A stretch of 64,000 nucleotides of DNA from Saccharopolyspora rectivirgula DSM 43747 (GTDB lineage: Bacteria; Actinomycetota; Actinomycetes; Mycobacteriales; Pseudonocardiaceae), in NCBI RefSeq assembly GCF_000497205.1, contig NZ_AYJW01000007.1:1-64000 (forward strand), written 5' to 3'. A program made the position numbers and the translations under genes. Under the pieces are notes generated by a model. That model was not told the origin of the DNA. It searched no databases and saw nothing but the letters and a program-made list of their open reading frames with translations. Within the stretch, counting starts at the first letter, position 1, and each line of letters starts with the position of its first letter. Shown here piece after piece: positions 34,384-42,422 of the stretch.

Positions 34384-36159
34384 TCACCACGCCAATCCGT
34401 GCCCGAAGGGGTACTTGTCCGCACCGGGCTGGTTCGGGTCGGGCACCGGCACCGGCAGCTCGCCGGTCGGGCTGATCTCTCCGAACAGGACCTTCGTCAG
34501 CGATTCCATCGCCACCGCCTTGTCGGAGTAGGTGGCCACCCACGCCGGCGCGTCGACGTGCCCGGCGTCGTACGGATCACCGGTCGCGACCGCCACCACC
34601 GGCTTGCCGGTCTCCTGCAGCGCTCGCACCAGGTCCAGCTGGGCCGCCCGGTCGGTCTGCCAGGCGCCGTTGGTGAGCACCACCACCACGTCGTTGCGGC
34701 CGGCGGCGGCGACCGCCTGGTCGATCTGCTCGGCGGTCGGCGCGTTGCCGGTGGGCAGCGCGGTGGCCCGAGCGCCCCGCGTCCGAACGCTCTCCGCCAG
34801 CGCCGCGGTGGCGTCCTCTCCGGATCCGGTGACCAGCACCTTGCCCGGTTGCTGCAGCGGCAGCACGCCGTTCTCGTTGCGCAGCAACGTGGTCGTGCGG
34901 TCGGTGATCCGCTGGGCGTCCTTGCGGTGCTCCGGGTTGCCCACGAATTCCACCGCGCGGGCGGGATCGGTGTGCGGAGAGCTGAGGATGCCCCGGCGCT
35001 GCTTCATCTCCAGGATGCGCTCCACGCTCTTGTCGATCCGCTCCTCGGTCAGGTCCCCGCTGCGCACCGCGTCGATCACCCCGTCGATCGCGGTCTGCAG
35101 GTTCGGCGGCATCAGCAGGAGGTCCGCCCCCGCTTCGAGCGCCAGCACCGGGACCTCGGAGTCCGAGTGCTTCTGCCGAACCCCTTCCATGCGCAGCGAG
35201 TCGGTGATCACCACGCCGTCGAAGCCGAGTTCCGAGCGCAGCATTCCGGTCAGCACGTTGGGGGAGAGCGTGGACGGCTCACCGGAGTCGTCCAATTTGG
35301 GCATCACGATGTGGGCGCTCATGACCGAGTCGACGCGCGCCGCGATGGCGGCGGCGAACGGCGGGGCGTCGAGCTGCTCCCACTGGGCCCGGTCGTGTTC
35401 GATCACCGGGAGATCGGTGTGGCTGTCCAGGTTCGTGTCCCCGTGCCCCGGGAAGTGCTTCACCGAAGCGGAAACCGTTCCGGTCGTGGCCGCGGAGTCC
35501 TGGTAGCCGCGGATCTGGGCGGCGGTCAGCTGCGCGGCCAGCCGCGGGTCCGAGGAGAACGACCGCACCCCGATCACCGGGTTCTCCGGGTTCACGTTGA
35601 CGTCCCCGCTGGGCGCCAGGTCGAAGTTGATGCCCATGGCGCGCAGCTCCTGGCCGGTGATCGCGGCCGCGCGTTCCGCGTCCTCCTGGCTCCTGCTCGC
35701 CCCCAGGGCCATGTTGCCGGGGAACTGGGTGGCCGGAGCGCCGATCCTGGTGACCGCACCCTGTTCCTGATCGGTGGAGATCAGCAGCGGGATGCCCGCG
35801 CCGGAAGAGGTGGCCGCGGTCTGCAGCCCGTTGGAGAGCTCGGCGATCTGCTCGGGGTCCTGGAGGCTGTCGGTCCAGGTGAAGTGGATGACGCCGCCGG
35901 GGTGGTACTTCTGCACCACCTCGGCCGGGGTGTCCACCCCGAACTCCTCCCGGTTCTTCGGGTGCGCCGTGTTGGCCTCGGCGCCGTAGACCGGGACCAC
36001 GAAGAGCTGGCCGACCTTCTCCTCCAAGCTCATCGAATCGACCATTTCGGCTGGCGTGGTCCCGGGGGAGGCCGTGCTCCCGGTGGAGGTCAGCGTGGTG
36101 TAGCCGAGGGCGATGGCGGCGAGTACGGCTGCGGCACGGTGCAATCGGATCCTGGCCAA
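34384..36159 (-). CDS. nagZ: secreted beta-N-acetylglucosaminidase NagZ (GH3)
   Basis: About 590 residues. TTG at 36159 is preferred as start: GGGAGG stands 5 bases upstream and the protein then opens with a signal peptide (LARIRLHRAAAVLAAIALG). The GH3 catalytic set is KHFPGHGDTNLDSHTDLP with the His-Asp general acid pair and GVVITDSLRM with the nucleophile Asp. A second GH3_C-like domain follows from about 400. It removes terminal GlcNAc from glycan strands, alternating with NamZ. First gene of the nagZ-namZ-hydrolase operon. Confidence 0.93.
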   Translation of the reverse strand: MARIRLHRAAAVLAAIALGYTTLTSTGSTASPGTTPAEMVDSMSLEEKVGQLFVVPVYGAEANTAHPKNREEFGVDTPAEVVQKYHPGGVIHFTWTDSLQDPEQIAELSNGLQTAATSSGAGIPLLISTDQEQGAVTRIGAPATQFPGNMALGASRSQEDAERAAAITGQELRAMGINFDLAPSGDVNVNPENPVIGVRSFSSDPRLAAQLTAAQIRGYQDSAATTGTVSASVKHFPGHGDTNLDSHTDLPVIEHDRAQWEQLDAPPFAAAIAARVDSVMSAHIVMPKLDDSGEPSTLSPNVLTGMLRSELGFDGVVITDSLRMEGVRQKHSDSEVPVLALEAGADLLLMPPNLQTAIDGVIDAVRSGDLTEERIDKSVERILEMKQRRGILSSPHTDPARAVEFVGNPEHRKDAQRITDRTTTLLRNENGVLPLQQPGKVLVTGSGEDATAALAESVRTRGARATALPTGNAPTAEQIDQAVAAAGRNDVVVVLTNGAWQTDRAAQLDLVRALQETGKPVVAVATGDPYDAGHVDAPAWVATYSDKAVAMESLTKVLFGEISPTGELPVPVPDPNQPGADKYPFGHGLAW

Positions 36160-36204
36160 TGCGGCCTCCCTGCGCGGGCTAACCTGGGGGGAAGTGTTCA
36201 CCAC

Positions 36205-36219
36205 GAACTGTGTGAGTTC
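36205..36219 (-). promoter_or_regulatory. palindrome at the nagZ transcription start, candidate MurR/RpiR operator
   Basis: GAACT-CACAC-AGTTC is a perfect 5-5-5 inverted repeat just downstream of the -10 hexamer. Its place at the expected start of transcription suits a repressor site. No second copy was found near the murQ-RpiR genes, so the regulator is a guess. Confidence 0.3.
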
Positions 36220-36221
36220 GC

Positions 36222-36250
36222 AAGTTACCCACAACACAGGTGGCGGTCAA
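36222..36250 (-). promoter_or_regulatory. nagZ operon promoter
   Basis: On the minus strand TTGACC (36250-36245), exactly 17 bases, then TAACTT (36227-36222). Both hexamers are one or two bases off the housekeeping consensus. Confidence 0.6.
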
Positions 36251-36299
36251 CGCGGCGCATACGATCGAATGCACACGGTTTTCGCGGATGTGCGATCGC

Positions 36300-36534
36300 A
36301 CATGAGAACGCCCGCCGATGGCATCGGCGGGCGTTGTGCGCGGGTGCACGGGTTACCAAGCGTGCTCAATTGTCGTACGGTACGAGCTCGGCGTCCGGCG
36401 TCCCGGCTACGCAGCTCCGTTTCAACGACCAGCCTTAGTGCGGCGACGCGTGGGTACTCCGCTCCCCGCGCACGGAGCCGTCCAGGGGGGACGCCACTTC
36501 TCCTCCGTAACGTCCCTAGCTGGTACGGGTCCGC
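36300..36534 (-). ncRNA. candidate Ms1-like (6S-like) small RNA
   Basis: A free-standing transcription unit of about 235 bases with no coding frame of merit. Its promoter (36541-36569) and terminator (36307-36335) are both strong. It lies on the same strand and directly downstream of the HAD phosphatase gene, which itself is divergent from ssd. That is the same relative position and orientation as MTS2823/Ms1 downstream of Rv3661 in M. tuberculosis, the RNA that binds RNA polymerase core; the Streptomyces 6S-like RNA scr3559 is in the same neighbourhood. Several GC-rich helices are visible (GGACG...CGTCC near the 5' end). Sequence identity to Ms1 was not tested. Confidence 0.5.
36307..36335 (-). 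terminator. terminator of the candidate Ms1-like RNA
   Basis: A 13-bp perfect stem (AACGCCCGCCGAT with ATCGGCGGGCGTT) and 3-base loop; minus-strand downstream bases are CTCATG, so the U tract is poor. Confidence 0.75.
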
Positions 36535-36540
36535 AACTCC

Positions 36541-36569
36541 TTTGTAGCCCGTGATCCTGGTCACTGCAA
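36541..36569 (-). promoter_or_regulatory. promoter of the candidate Ms1-like RNA
   Basis: On the minus strand TTGCAG, exactly 17 bases, then TACAAA. The next genes downstream are more than 300 bases away beyond a terminator, so this promoter serves the intergenic RNA. Confidence 0.6.
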
Positions 36570-36621
36570 GGGTTCTGGCTGGTTGCGATGCGCAACTGCC
36601 GTTCGAGCTCCGCGCAGCGGA

Positions 36622-37449
36622 TCAACGGCGGCGCCGCCAGGCGCGCAACCCCCACCACGCGGCTCCGGCCGCGGCGACCGCGCCCATGCCGACACCGGCG
36701 GCGGTGACCGCGGTTCGGGACGGGGTGGGAATGCGCGCCCGGAGCGAGACCGGCTGCTCGAAGGTCAACGACGGCCAGCCGCGCTGGGCGGCTTCCTTGC
36801 GCAACTCCCGGTCCGGGTTCACCACGGTCGGATGGCCCACGCTCTCCAGCAGCGGCAAATCGCTGGCGGATTCGGAGTAGGCGTGGCTGCGGCTGAGGTC
36901 GTAGCCGTGCTCGCGGGCCAGTTCGCGGACCGCGGTGGCCCGGTCCTCGCCGGAGCAGTGGAACTCGATCTCCCCGGTGTAGCGGTTCTCGTCCACCGCC
37001 ATCCGGCTGCCCGCCCAGCGGTCCGCGCCCAGCAGCTTGGCGATCGGGGTGACCACTTCCTCACCGGAGGAGGACAGCACGACGATGTCGTGCCCCTTGT
37101 CCTTGTGCTCCTTGATGAGCTGCGTGGCTTCCTTGTACACCAGGGGATCGACGATGTCGTTGAGGGTTTCTTCGACGACCGAGTTGACCTGGTCGACGTC
37201 CCAGCCGGCGCAGAGCGCGGTGATGTGGGCGCGCATCCGGTCCATCTGGTCGGAGTCGGCGCCGGCGAGCATGAAGACGAACTGAGCGTACGCGCTTTTG
37301 AGGACGGCGCGTCGGTTGATCAGCCCCTCTTGGAAGAACGGGCGGCTGAAGGCGAGCGTGCTCGTCTTCGCGATAACCGTCTTGTCCAGGTCGAAGAACG
37401 CTGCCGCCCGGGTTCCGGCGGCGGACGTTGCGGACGCGGGCTCAGTCAC
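36622..37449 (-). CDS. HAD-IB family phosphatase with C-terminal membrane helix (Rv3661-like)
   Basis: About 275 residues from GTG at 37449; TATGCT ending 6 bases upstream indicates a leaderless mRNA, so the longer frame to 37542 is not used. HAD motifs: AAFFDLDKTVI (DxD), IVVLSSSGEEV (motif II Ser) and SESASDLPLLESVGHP (motif IV DD). It ends with one membrane helix and a short basic tail. The SerB-like family includes Streptomyces proteins tied to differentiation. The substrate is unknown. The order ssd-HAD-small RNA is conserved in actinobacteria. Confidence 0.9.
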   Translation of the reverse strand: MTEPASATSAAGTRAAAFFDLDKTVIAKTSTLAFSRPFFQEGLINRRAVLKSAYAQFVFMLAGADSDQMDRMRAHITALCAGWDVDQVNSVVEETLNDIVDPLVYKEATQLIKEHKDKGHDIVVLSSSGEEVVTPIAKLLGADRWAGSRMAVDENRYTGEIEFHCSGEDRATAVRELAREHGYDLSRSHAYSESASDLPLLESVGHPTVVNPDRELRKEAAQRGWPSLTFEQPVSLRARIPTPSRTAVTAAGVGMGAVAAAGAAWWGLRAWRRRR

Positions 37450-37601
37450 GCGCCCAGCATACGAGTCGGCGAGGCGTTGCGGAGACGCGGTGGGAAGCTG
37501 CGAGCCATTCGCCACAGTTTTACGTTTCGTGCATTCGATCACGGTGAATCGGTGGTAAATGCGATCGTTTTGTGCCCCGAACGGCGGGTTGCGTTAGGCC
37601 T

Positions 37602-37767
37602 TTGACACCCGGGGTGAATACATCTCGCTAATAGTGGGGCGACATCGCTCCTCGGTAGGACGATAGAGTGTCTGTGTCCGGCTGGCGCCGGACCGGTTCA
37701 GCTCTACCCCCCGGGGCTGAACTGGTGACGACCCCCGTCCCTCCCCCTGGCGGGGGTCGTCTCATTT
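37602..37767 (+). ncRNA. candidate structured RNA with three perfect hairpins, ending in a terminator
   Basis: TTGACA at 37602-37607 and a TAATAG-like hexamer near 37629 (spacing 21, long) may start it. Three consecutive helices follow: GTCCGGC-TGGC-GCCGGAC (37676-37693), GTTCAGC/GCTGAAC (37696-37722) and GACGACCCCCG/CGGGGGTCGTC (37727-37761), then TCATTT. It ends 188 bases before ssd, so it is either a small RNA or a terminated leader for the ssd-tad operon. No known riboswitch consensus was recognised. Confidence 0.4.
37727..37767 (+). terminator. terminator of the structured RNA upstream of ssd
   Basis: An 11-bp perfect stem with a pyrimidine-rich loop of 13 bases, followed by TCATTT. Confidence 0.75.
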
Positions 37768-37823
37768 CCAGTCGCGGTCCCCCGGAAGACGTGACTTTTT
37801 TTCATTTCGGTTTCGGGGTTCAG

Positions 37824-37851
37824 ATATCCACAGCACTCCTGCTTATCCACA
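37824..37851 (+). promoter_or_regulatory. two DnaA-box-like sites
   Basis: ATATCCACA at 37824-37832 and the perfect box TTATCCACA at 37843-37851, same orientation, 19 bases apart. They lie between the structured RNA and ssd. No origin features (dnaA, dnaN, AT-rich unwinding element) are present. Confidence 0.4.
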
Positions 37852-37955
37852 GGCCTGCTATTCGCTCCTCCACTCAATCGGCGTCGCAAGACGAATGTTG
37901 TGGGTGACGCACGCGGCTCGGGGCAACCGGGCCGGACCAATGGAGGAGAGAACCA

Positions 37956-39101
37956 ATGGCACCCCCATTGCTCATCGCCCAAGACACCGACATGGCCGGG
38001 GAAGCGCTGCGGCTCGCCGCCGCCTCCGGATGCGAACTCCAACACCGGGCAGAGCCGGACGAACTGGGCAGAGCGTGGCGCGAAGCACCGGTGGTGCTGC
38101 TCGACGAGGGCGGCGCGCTCAAGTGCGCGGCCCAAGGACTGCGCAAACGCCCCGGTGTCATCGTCCTGTGCCGCTCGCCCACCGAGCCGCTCTGGCGAGC
38201 GGCGATCCAACTCGGCGCGGAGCAGCTGCTGGAACTGCCGGCCGCGGAGCGGACGCTGATCGGCATCCTCAGCGATGCGGTCGACTCGACCGCCCGGCAA
38301 CCGGGCAGAGCGCTCGCCGTCATCGGCGGTTGTGGCGGTGCCGGAGCCTCGGTCCTGGCCGCGGCGACCGCGGTGACCGCCGCCCGGCGCGGGAACACCG
38401 CGCTGCTGGTGGATTGCGACCCGCACGGCGGGGGCATCGATCTCACCGTCGGCACCGAACTCGTCCCCGGGCTGCGCTGGTCGGGCCTCACCGTCCACGG
38501 CGGCCGACTGGCCGCCGGAGCCATGCATTCAGCGCTACCAGCGAGGCAAATCGGTTCCGGAACCCTCGCCGTGCTGGCCTGCGACCGCGATCAACGAGCC
38601 CGCCCCCCGAGCTCGGAAGCGGTGCGAGCCGTCCTCGCCGCCGGCCGCAGGGCCGGGGACGTCGTGGTCTGCGATCTGGCGCGGACGCCGACCGAACCGG
38701 TGATCGCCGCACTGCGCCAAGCCGAGCTGGTGGTCGTCGTGGTGCCCGCGGAAGTGCGGGCCTGCGCCTCGGCGGCCAAGACGGTCGCAGCGGTGCAGCG
38801 GCACACCTCGGGCGCGGTCAAGCTGGCGGTGCGCGGTCCCGCCGCCAGCGGCCTGCGGCTGGCGGACATCCGCCGCGCGGTCGGCGCTGACGTGCTGACG
38901 GTCCTGCGGCCGTACCCCGGGCTCTCCACCGCGCTCGACCGAAGCGGACTCGGCCTGTCCAGAGCGGGACGCCGCGGACCGCTCGTCCGAGCAGCGCAGG
39001 ACGTGCTCGCCGAACTCTCCCCGAACACCACCGCCGACCTCCAGAACCCCGCACCCGACACCGAAAGCGACCACAATGGATTCTTCGCTCGTTGCGACTG
39101 A
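37956..39101 (+). CDS. ssd: septum-site-determining protein Ssd (TadZ/CpaE-like ATPase)
   Basis: 381 residues; ATG with GGAGGAGAG upstream. An N-terminal receiver-like domain (APPLLIAQDTDMAGEALRLAA) is followed by a MinD/ParA-like ATPase: AVIGGCGGAGASVLAAA is the deviant Walker A (Lys positions replaced), ALLVDCDPHGGGIDLTVG is the switch. It is the first gene of the tad operon, where the family places the pilus machine or affects septation. M. tuberculosis orthologue Rv3660c has that name. The C-terminal 26 bases overlap tadA. Confidence 0.92.
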   Translation: MAPPLLIAQDTDMAGEALRLAAASGCELQHRAEPDELGRAWREAPVVLLDEGGALKCAAQGLRKRPGVIVLCRSPTEPLWRAAIQLGAEQLLELPAAERTLIGILSDAVDSTARQPGRALAVIGGCGGAGASVLAAATAVTAARRGNTALLVDCDPHGGGIDLTVGTELVPGLRWSGLTVHGGRLAAGAMHSALPARQIGSGTLAVLACDRDQRARPPSSEAVRAVLAAGRRAGDVVVCDLARTPTEPVIAALRQAELVVVVVPAEVRACASAAKTVAAVQRHTSGAVKLAVRGPAASGLRLADIRRAVGADVLTVLRPYPGLSTALDRSGLGLSRAGRRGPLVRAAQDVLAELSPNTTADLQNPAPDTESDHNGFFARCD

Positions 39102-40305
39102 CCCCGCCGGCTCCACCGCACCCCGATCCGGGACCGTGGACAAATCGCTCGTCGAACGGGTCCGGGCCCGACTGGTCGGCAGCGGCGCTGCGCCCACCTC
39201 GGCCTCGGTGGCGGCCGCGGTGCGGCAAGAGGCCGGCGGGCTGGTCTCCGACGCGGACATCCTCACCGCGATCCAGCTGATGCAGCAGGAATTCCTCGGC
39301 GCCGGAGCGCTCGAACCCCTCCTGCGCTCCGGCGCGGTCACCGACGTGCTGGTGACCTCCCCGGACGAGGTCTGGGTGGATCGCGGCGGGGGGCTGGAAC
39401 GAGCCGCGGTGCGCTTCCCCGACGAAGAAAGCGTGCGCCGGCTGGCCCAACGACTGGCCATGATCTGCGGACGCCGGCTCGACGACGCGCAACCCTGGGT
39501 GGACGGCTGGCTGACGCTGGACGGCGTCAACGGGTCCGTTCGCATGCACGCGGTACTGCCCCCGGTGGCTGCCGGGCACACCTGCATCTCCCTGCGAGTG
39601 CTGCGCCCCGCCGCGCACAGCCTCGATGCGCTGCAGCGCAGCGGGACCTTCGAGCCCGCGATCACCGCTGTGCTGCGTTCGATCATCGCCAGCAAACTGG
39701 CCTTCCTGGTGGTCGGCGGCACGGCTGCCGGGAAAACCACGCTGCTCGCCGCGATGCTCAGCGAAGTGCCGCGCCCCGAACGCATCGTCTGCATCGAAGA
39801 AGCCGCTGAGCTTCAACCCCGGCACCCGCACGTGGTGCGGATGCTGACCCGTCCGCCCAATGTGGAGGGAGCCGGGGAGATCCGGGTCCGGGAGCTCGTC
39901 CGGCAAGCCCTGCGGATGCGCCCGGACCGGCTGGTCGTCGGAGAAGTGCGGGGCAGCGAAGTCTGCGAACTGCTCGCAGCGCTGAACACCGGGCACGACG
40001 GTGGATGCGGAACGCTGCACGCGAACTCCCCGCAGGAAGTGCCAGCTCGCGTGGAAGCCCTCGCCGCGCTGGGCGGGCTGTCCCGAGCAGCCCTGCACAG
40101 CCAGCTCGCCGCTGCGGTGCAGGTCGTCCTGCACATGCGGCGAACAGCCGACCGGGGGAGGCACCTGAGCGCGATCGGGGTGCTGCGCAGGGACGGCGAC
40201 TGGGTGCACGTCGAACCGGCCTGGCAGGCGGGCCTCGGGTGGAGCACCGGCCGCGAACGCTTGGTCGAGCTGCTGGAAGACCGCGGGGAGGCGCTGCCGT
40301 GCTGA
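39076..40305 (+). CDS. tadA: TadA/CpaF-type secretion ATPase
   Basis: 409 residues. The N-terminal domain leads to a hexameric type II/IV secretion ATPase with [17 protein letters not shown] (Walker A), [15 protein letters not shown] (Asp box, His) and [14 protein letters not shown] (Walker B), GTLHANS near the end. It powers export and assembly of Flp pilins at the inner membrane. The ATG lies inside ssd and its stop lies within the start region of tadB, typical of a tightly packed operon. Orthologue of Rv3659c. Confidence 0.95.
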   Translation: MDSSLVATDPAGSTAPRSGTVDKSLVERVRARLVGSGAAPTSASVAAAVRQEAGGLVSDADILTAIQLMQQEFLGAGALEPLLRSGAVTDVLVTSPDEVWVDRGGGLERAAVRFPDEESVRRLAQRLAMICGRRLDDAQPWVDGWLTLDGVNGSVRMHAVLPPVAAGHTCISLRVLRPAAHSLDALQRSGTFEPAITAVLRSIIASKLAFLVVGGTAAGKTTLLAAMLSEVPRPERIVCIEEAAELQPRHPHVVRMLTRPPNVEGAGEIRVRELVRQALRMRPDRLVVGEVRGSEVCELLAALNTGHDGGCGTLHANSPQEVPARVEALAALGGLSRAALHSQLAAAVQVVLHMRRTADRGRHLSAIGVLRRDGDWVHVEPAWQAGLGWSTGRERLVELLEDRGEALPC

Positions 40306-41102
40306 GCCCCGCCCTGCTGGCTGCTGGAGGCGGGATGCTCGTCTGGCCGACCGGCGGTGCCCGCAGGCGGCTGACGAACACCTTCCCGCCCGAGAAGACC
40401 TCGCTGCGCGTGCGCTTCCCGGTGACCGGCGCAGGACTGCTCGCCGCAGCGGTCACCGGTCTGCTGATCGCCGGACCCGCCGGAACGGCAGCGGCCCTGG
40501 CGCTGGGGTTGACCGCGCGCCACTTCTGGCGCGCTTAACGACAGCAGCGGAACCAGCTCGCCCTCGCCGAAGAACTCGCCGCCGGACTCCGGCTGTTCAC
40601 CGCGCAATTGCGCACCGGAGCCCACCCGGCAGCCGCAGCTGAAGGCGCCGCGGAAGAGGCGGGGGCGCAGACCGCGGACCTCTTCCGGCAGATGGCCACC
40701 GCCGCCCGGCTGGGCGGCGATGTCGCCGCGACGCTCACCGAATACCCGGCCGCTCGTGGGCTGCAGCAGCCGCTGCGGCGACTCGCCCGCGCCTGGCAGC
40801 TGGCGGAAAGGCACGGTGCTCCCCTGGCGGACCTGCTGGAATCGGTGCGCCGAGACCTGGCGAGGCGCTGCGCCTTCCAGCGGGACACCGCGGCCAAGCT
40901 GGCCGGGCCGCGAGCGACGGCCGGTGTGCTGGTGGTGCTGCCCGTGCTGGGCCTGGTGCTGGGGGAGGGGATCGGCGCGGCACCGTTGGCGCTCCTCACC
41001 GGAACCTGGTACGGACAACTGCTGCTGGTGGTGGGGACAGCGCTGCTGTGCGCGGGAATGCTCTGGACCATCCGGCTGACCACATCGGTGGTGGCGCCAT
41101 GA
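40299..41102 (+). pseudogene. tadB: tadB, interrupted by an in-frame TAA
   Basis: From GTG at 40299 the frame runs 79 codons (two membrane segments, ending TARHFWRA) to a TAA at 40536-40538. The same frame stays open to 41102 without shift, encoding the rest of a type II secretion F domain ([20 protein letters not shown], then [19 protein letters not shown] and three membrane helices). Together the parts make about 267 residues, the normal size of TadB. Reading the TAA as CAA or GAA would restore one protein. Either a recent nonsense change, an assembly error, or a split gene whose second part starts downstream (a TTG at 40608 is possible). Confidence 0.8.
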
Positions 41103-41809
41103 GCCCCGTCGCGGTCGCTGCGCTGGCCGCCGCGGTGGTGGTCTTCCCGGTGAACCGGGAACGCTCCCGACTGCGGGGAACGGGGCTGCTGCCGGCTCGA
41201 CGCCCCCGGCAACTCCTGCGCAGCACCTGGATTTGGCCAGCTGCTGCGGTGGCCGCGGTTTCCCTGGCGGCATCGGTGTTCGGCCCGGTGGGCGGTGCGC
41301 TGGGCGCGCTCGCGTGCGCGGCAGCAGCCTGGATGCACCGGCGGGGCAACCGCGATGAGGAACGCAGTGATCCACTGCTGCTGGCAGCCGGTTGGGAACT
41401 GCTGGCGGCCGGGCTGCGCGCCGGACTGCCCGCGTCAGCTCTCCTGGAGACCGCGAGCGCGGAAATCACCGGCCCGGCCAGGGCACTGCTCGGAGAAGTC
41501 GCCGACCACTTGGCGCTCGGAGCAGACCCGGTAGCAGCTTGGGAGCCGGCGCTGCAGCACCCCGACACGGCCCCGCTGGCGCGAGCAGCCAGGCGAACCG
41601 CGCGCACCGGCAGCGCGCTGGCCGAGGCGGCCGAAGAGCTCGCCGCGGACATCCGTCGCAAAGCCGAGGAGCAGGCCCAGCGAAAAGCGCAGCGGGCTGC
41701 CGTGTGGATATCGATGCCCTTGGGGCTTTGCTTCCTCCCGGCTTTTCTGTGCCTTGGAATTCTTCCGGCTGTTTCTGGAATTGCTCAAAAATTGTCCGTC
41801 ATTTGGTGA
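41099..41809 (+). CDS. tadC: TadC-like pilus assembly membrane protein
   Basis: 236 residues from ATG at 41099, overlapping the tadB stop by 4 bases. A first hydrophobic segment pair ([16 protein letters not shown] and [17 protein letters not shown]) precedes a type II secretion F domain ([19 protein letters not shown], then [22 protein letters not shown]) and two closing membrane helices. With TadB it forms the platform on which TadA acts. Equivalent to Rv3657c. Confidence 0.85.
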   Translation: MSPVAVAALAAAVVVFPVNRERSRLRGTGLLPARRPRQLLRSTWIWPAAAVAAVSLAASVFGPVGGALGALACAAAAWMHRRGNRDEERSDPLLLAAGWELLAAGLRAGLPASALLETASAEITGPARALLGEVADHLALGADPVAAWEPALQHPDTAPLARAARRTARTGSALAEAAEELAADIRRKAEEQAQRKAQRAAVWISMPLGLCFLPAFLCLGILPAVSGIAQKLSVIW

Positions 41810-41838
41810 CGTGTGGTCAAAGTGGAGGGATGAGGGCA

Positions 41839-42057
41839 GTGGGAGAAAAAGGAACTCCGTTTTGGTGGCGTTGGCTCGTTCGGTTGCGCAATGCGGTGCG
41901 CGGTGAGGACGGCATGAGCACCGCGGAATACGCGATGGGAACCATTGCCGCGGTCGGTTTCGCCTCCTTGCTCTACACCGTGGTCACCAGTGACACGGTG
42001 GAAGGCGCCCTGACCGCGCTCATCGAACGTGCTTTGCAGACCGGAGGGGGCGGCTGA
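41839..42057 (+). CDS. Flp-type pilin precursor (DUF4244-like)
   Basis: 72 residues from GTG at 41839, which has GGAGGG 9 bases upstream; the ATG at 41830 would touch that Shine-Dalgarno. The prepilin site is GEDG/MSTAEY, with Glu at +5, followed by a hydrophobic helix (AMGTIAAVGFASLLYTVV). Mature subunit about 45 residues. It is the major pilin of the tight-adherence locus. Its stop overlaps the tadE start by one base. Equivalent to Rv3656c. Confidence 0.9.
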   Translation: MGEKGTPFWWRWLVRLRNAVRGEDGMSTAEYAMGTIAAVGFASLLYTVVTSDTVEGALTALIERALQTGGGG

Positions 42058-42422
42058 TGGGGCGAGGCGGAGACCGGGAACGCGAGCGTGGCTCGGTAAC
42101 GGTGGAAGCGGCGCTGGGAGTGTGCACCGTTGTCGTGGTCTTCGGTCTGATCGCCACCGGTTTCACGGCGTTGACCGGTCAGCTGCGCTGCATCGATGCC
42201 GCTGTCGAGGCGGCGCGGTTGGTCGCGCGCGGTGATCGGGACGGGGCGCAGCGCGCGGTGGCGCAGTTGGCCCCGTCGGGGGCCGAGCTCACCGTGACCG
42301 TCCGCGGCGAGCAGGTCAGCACCGAGGTCGAGGCCCCGTTGCCAGGAGGGATCGTTCCCGGCCGCTGGTTGCGCGGTAGCGCTGCCGCGGTCGTGGAACC
42401 GGGGCAGGTGCCGAATGGGTGA
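42057..42422 (+). CDS. tadE: TadE-like minor pseudopilin
   Basis: 121 residues. The cleavage-type sequence RGSVTVEAALG with a membrane helix (CTVVVVFGLIATGFTALTG) marks a TadE pseudopilin, and the remaining part is a small extracellular beta domain. It overlaps the pilin stop and the next gene. Equivalent to Rv3655c. Confidence 0.85.
   Translation: MGRGGDRERERGSVTVEAALGVCTVVVVFGLIATGFTALTGQLRCIDAAVEAARLVARGDRDGAQRAVAQLAPSGAELTVTVRGEQVSTEVEAPLPGGIVPGRWLRGSAAAVVEPGQVPNG

Noticed and set aside
31509-34475. A 988-codon open frame opposite the serine hydrolase and NamZ genes
   Set aside because: Antisense shadow with Arg/Pro/His-rich composition; the minus strand holds two intact enzymes.
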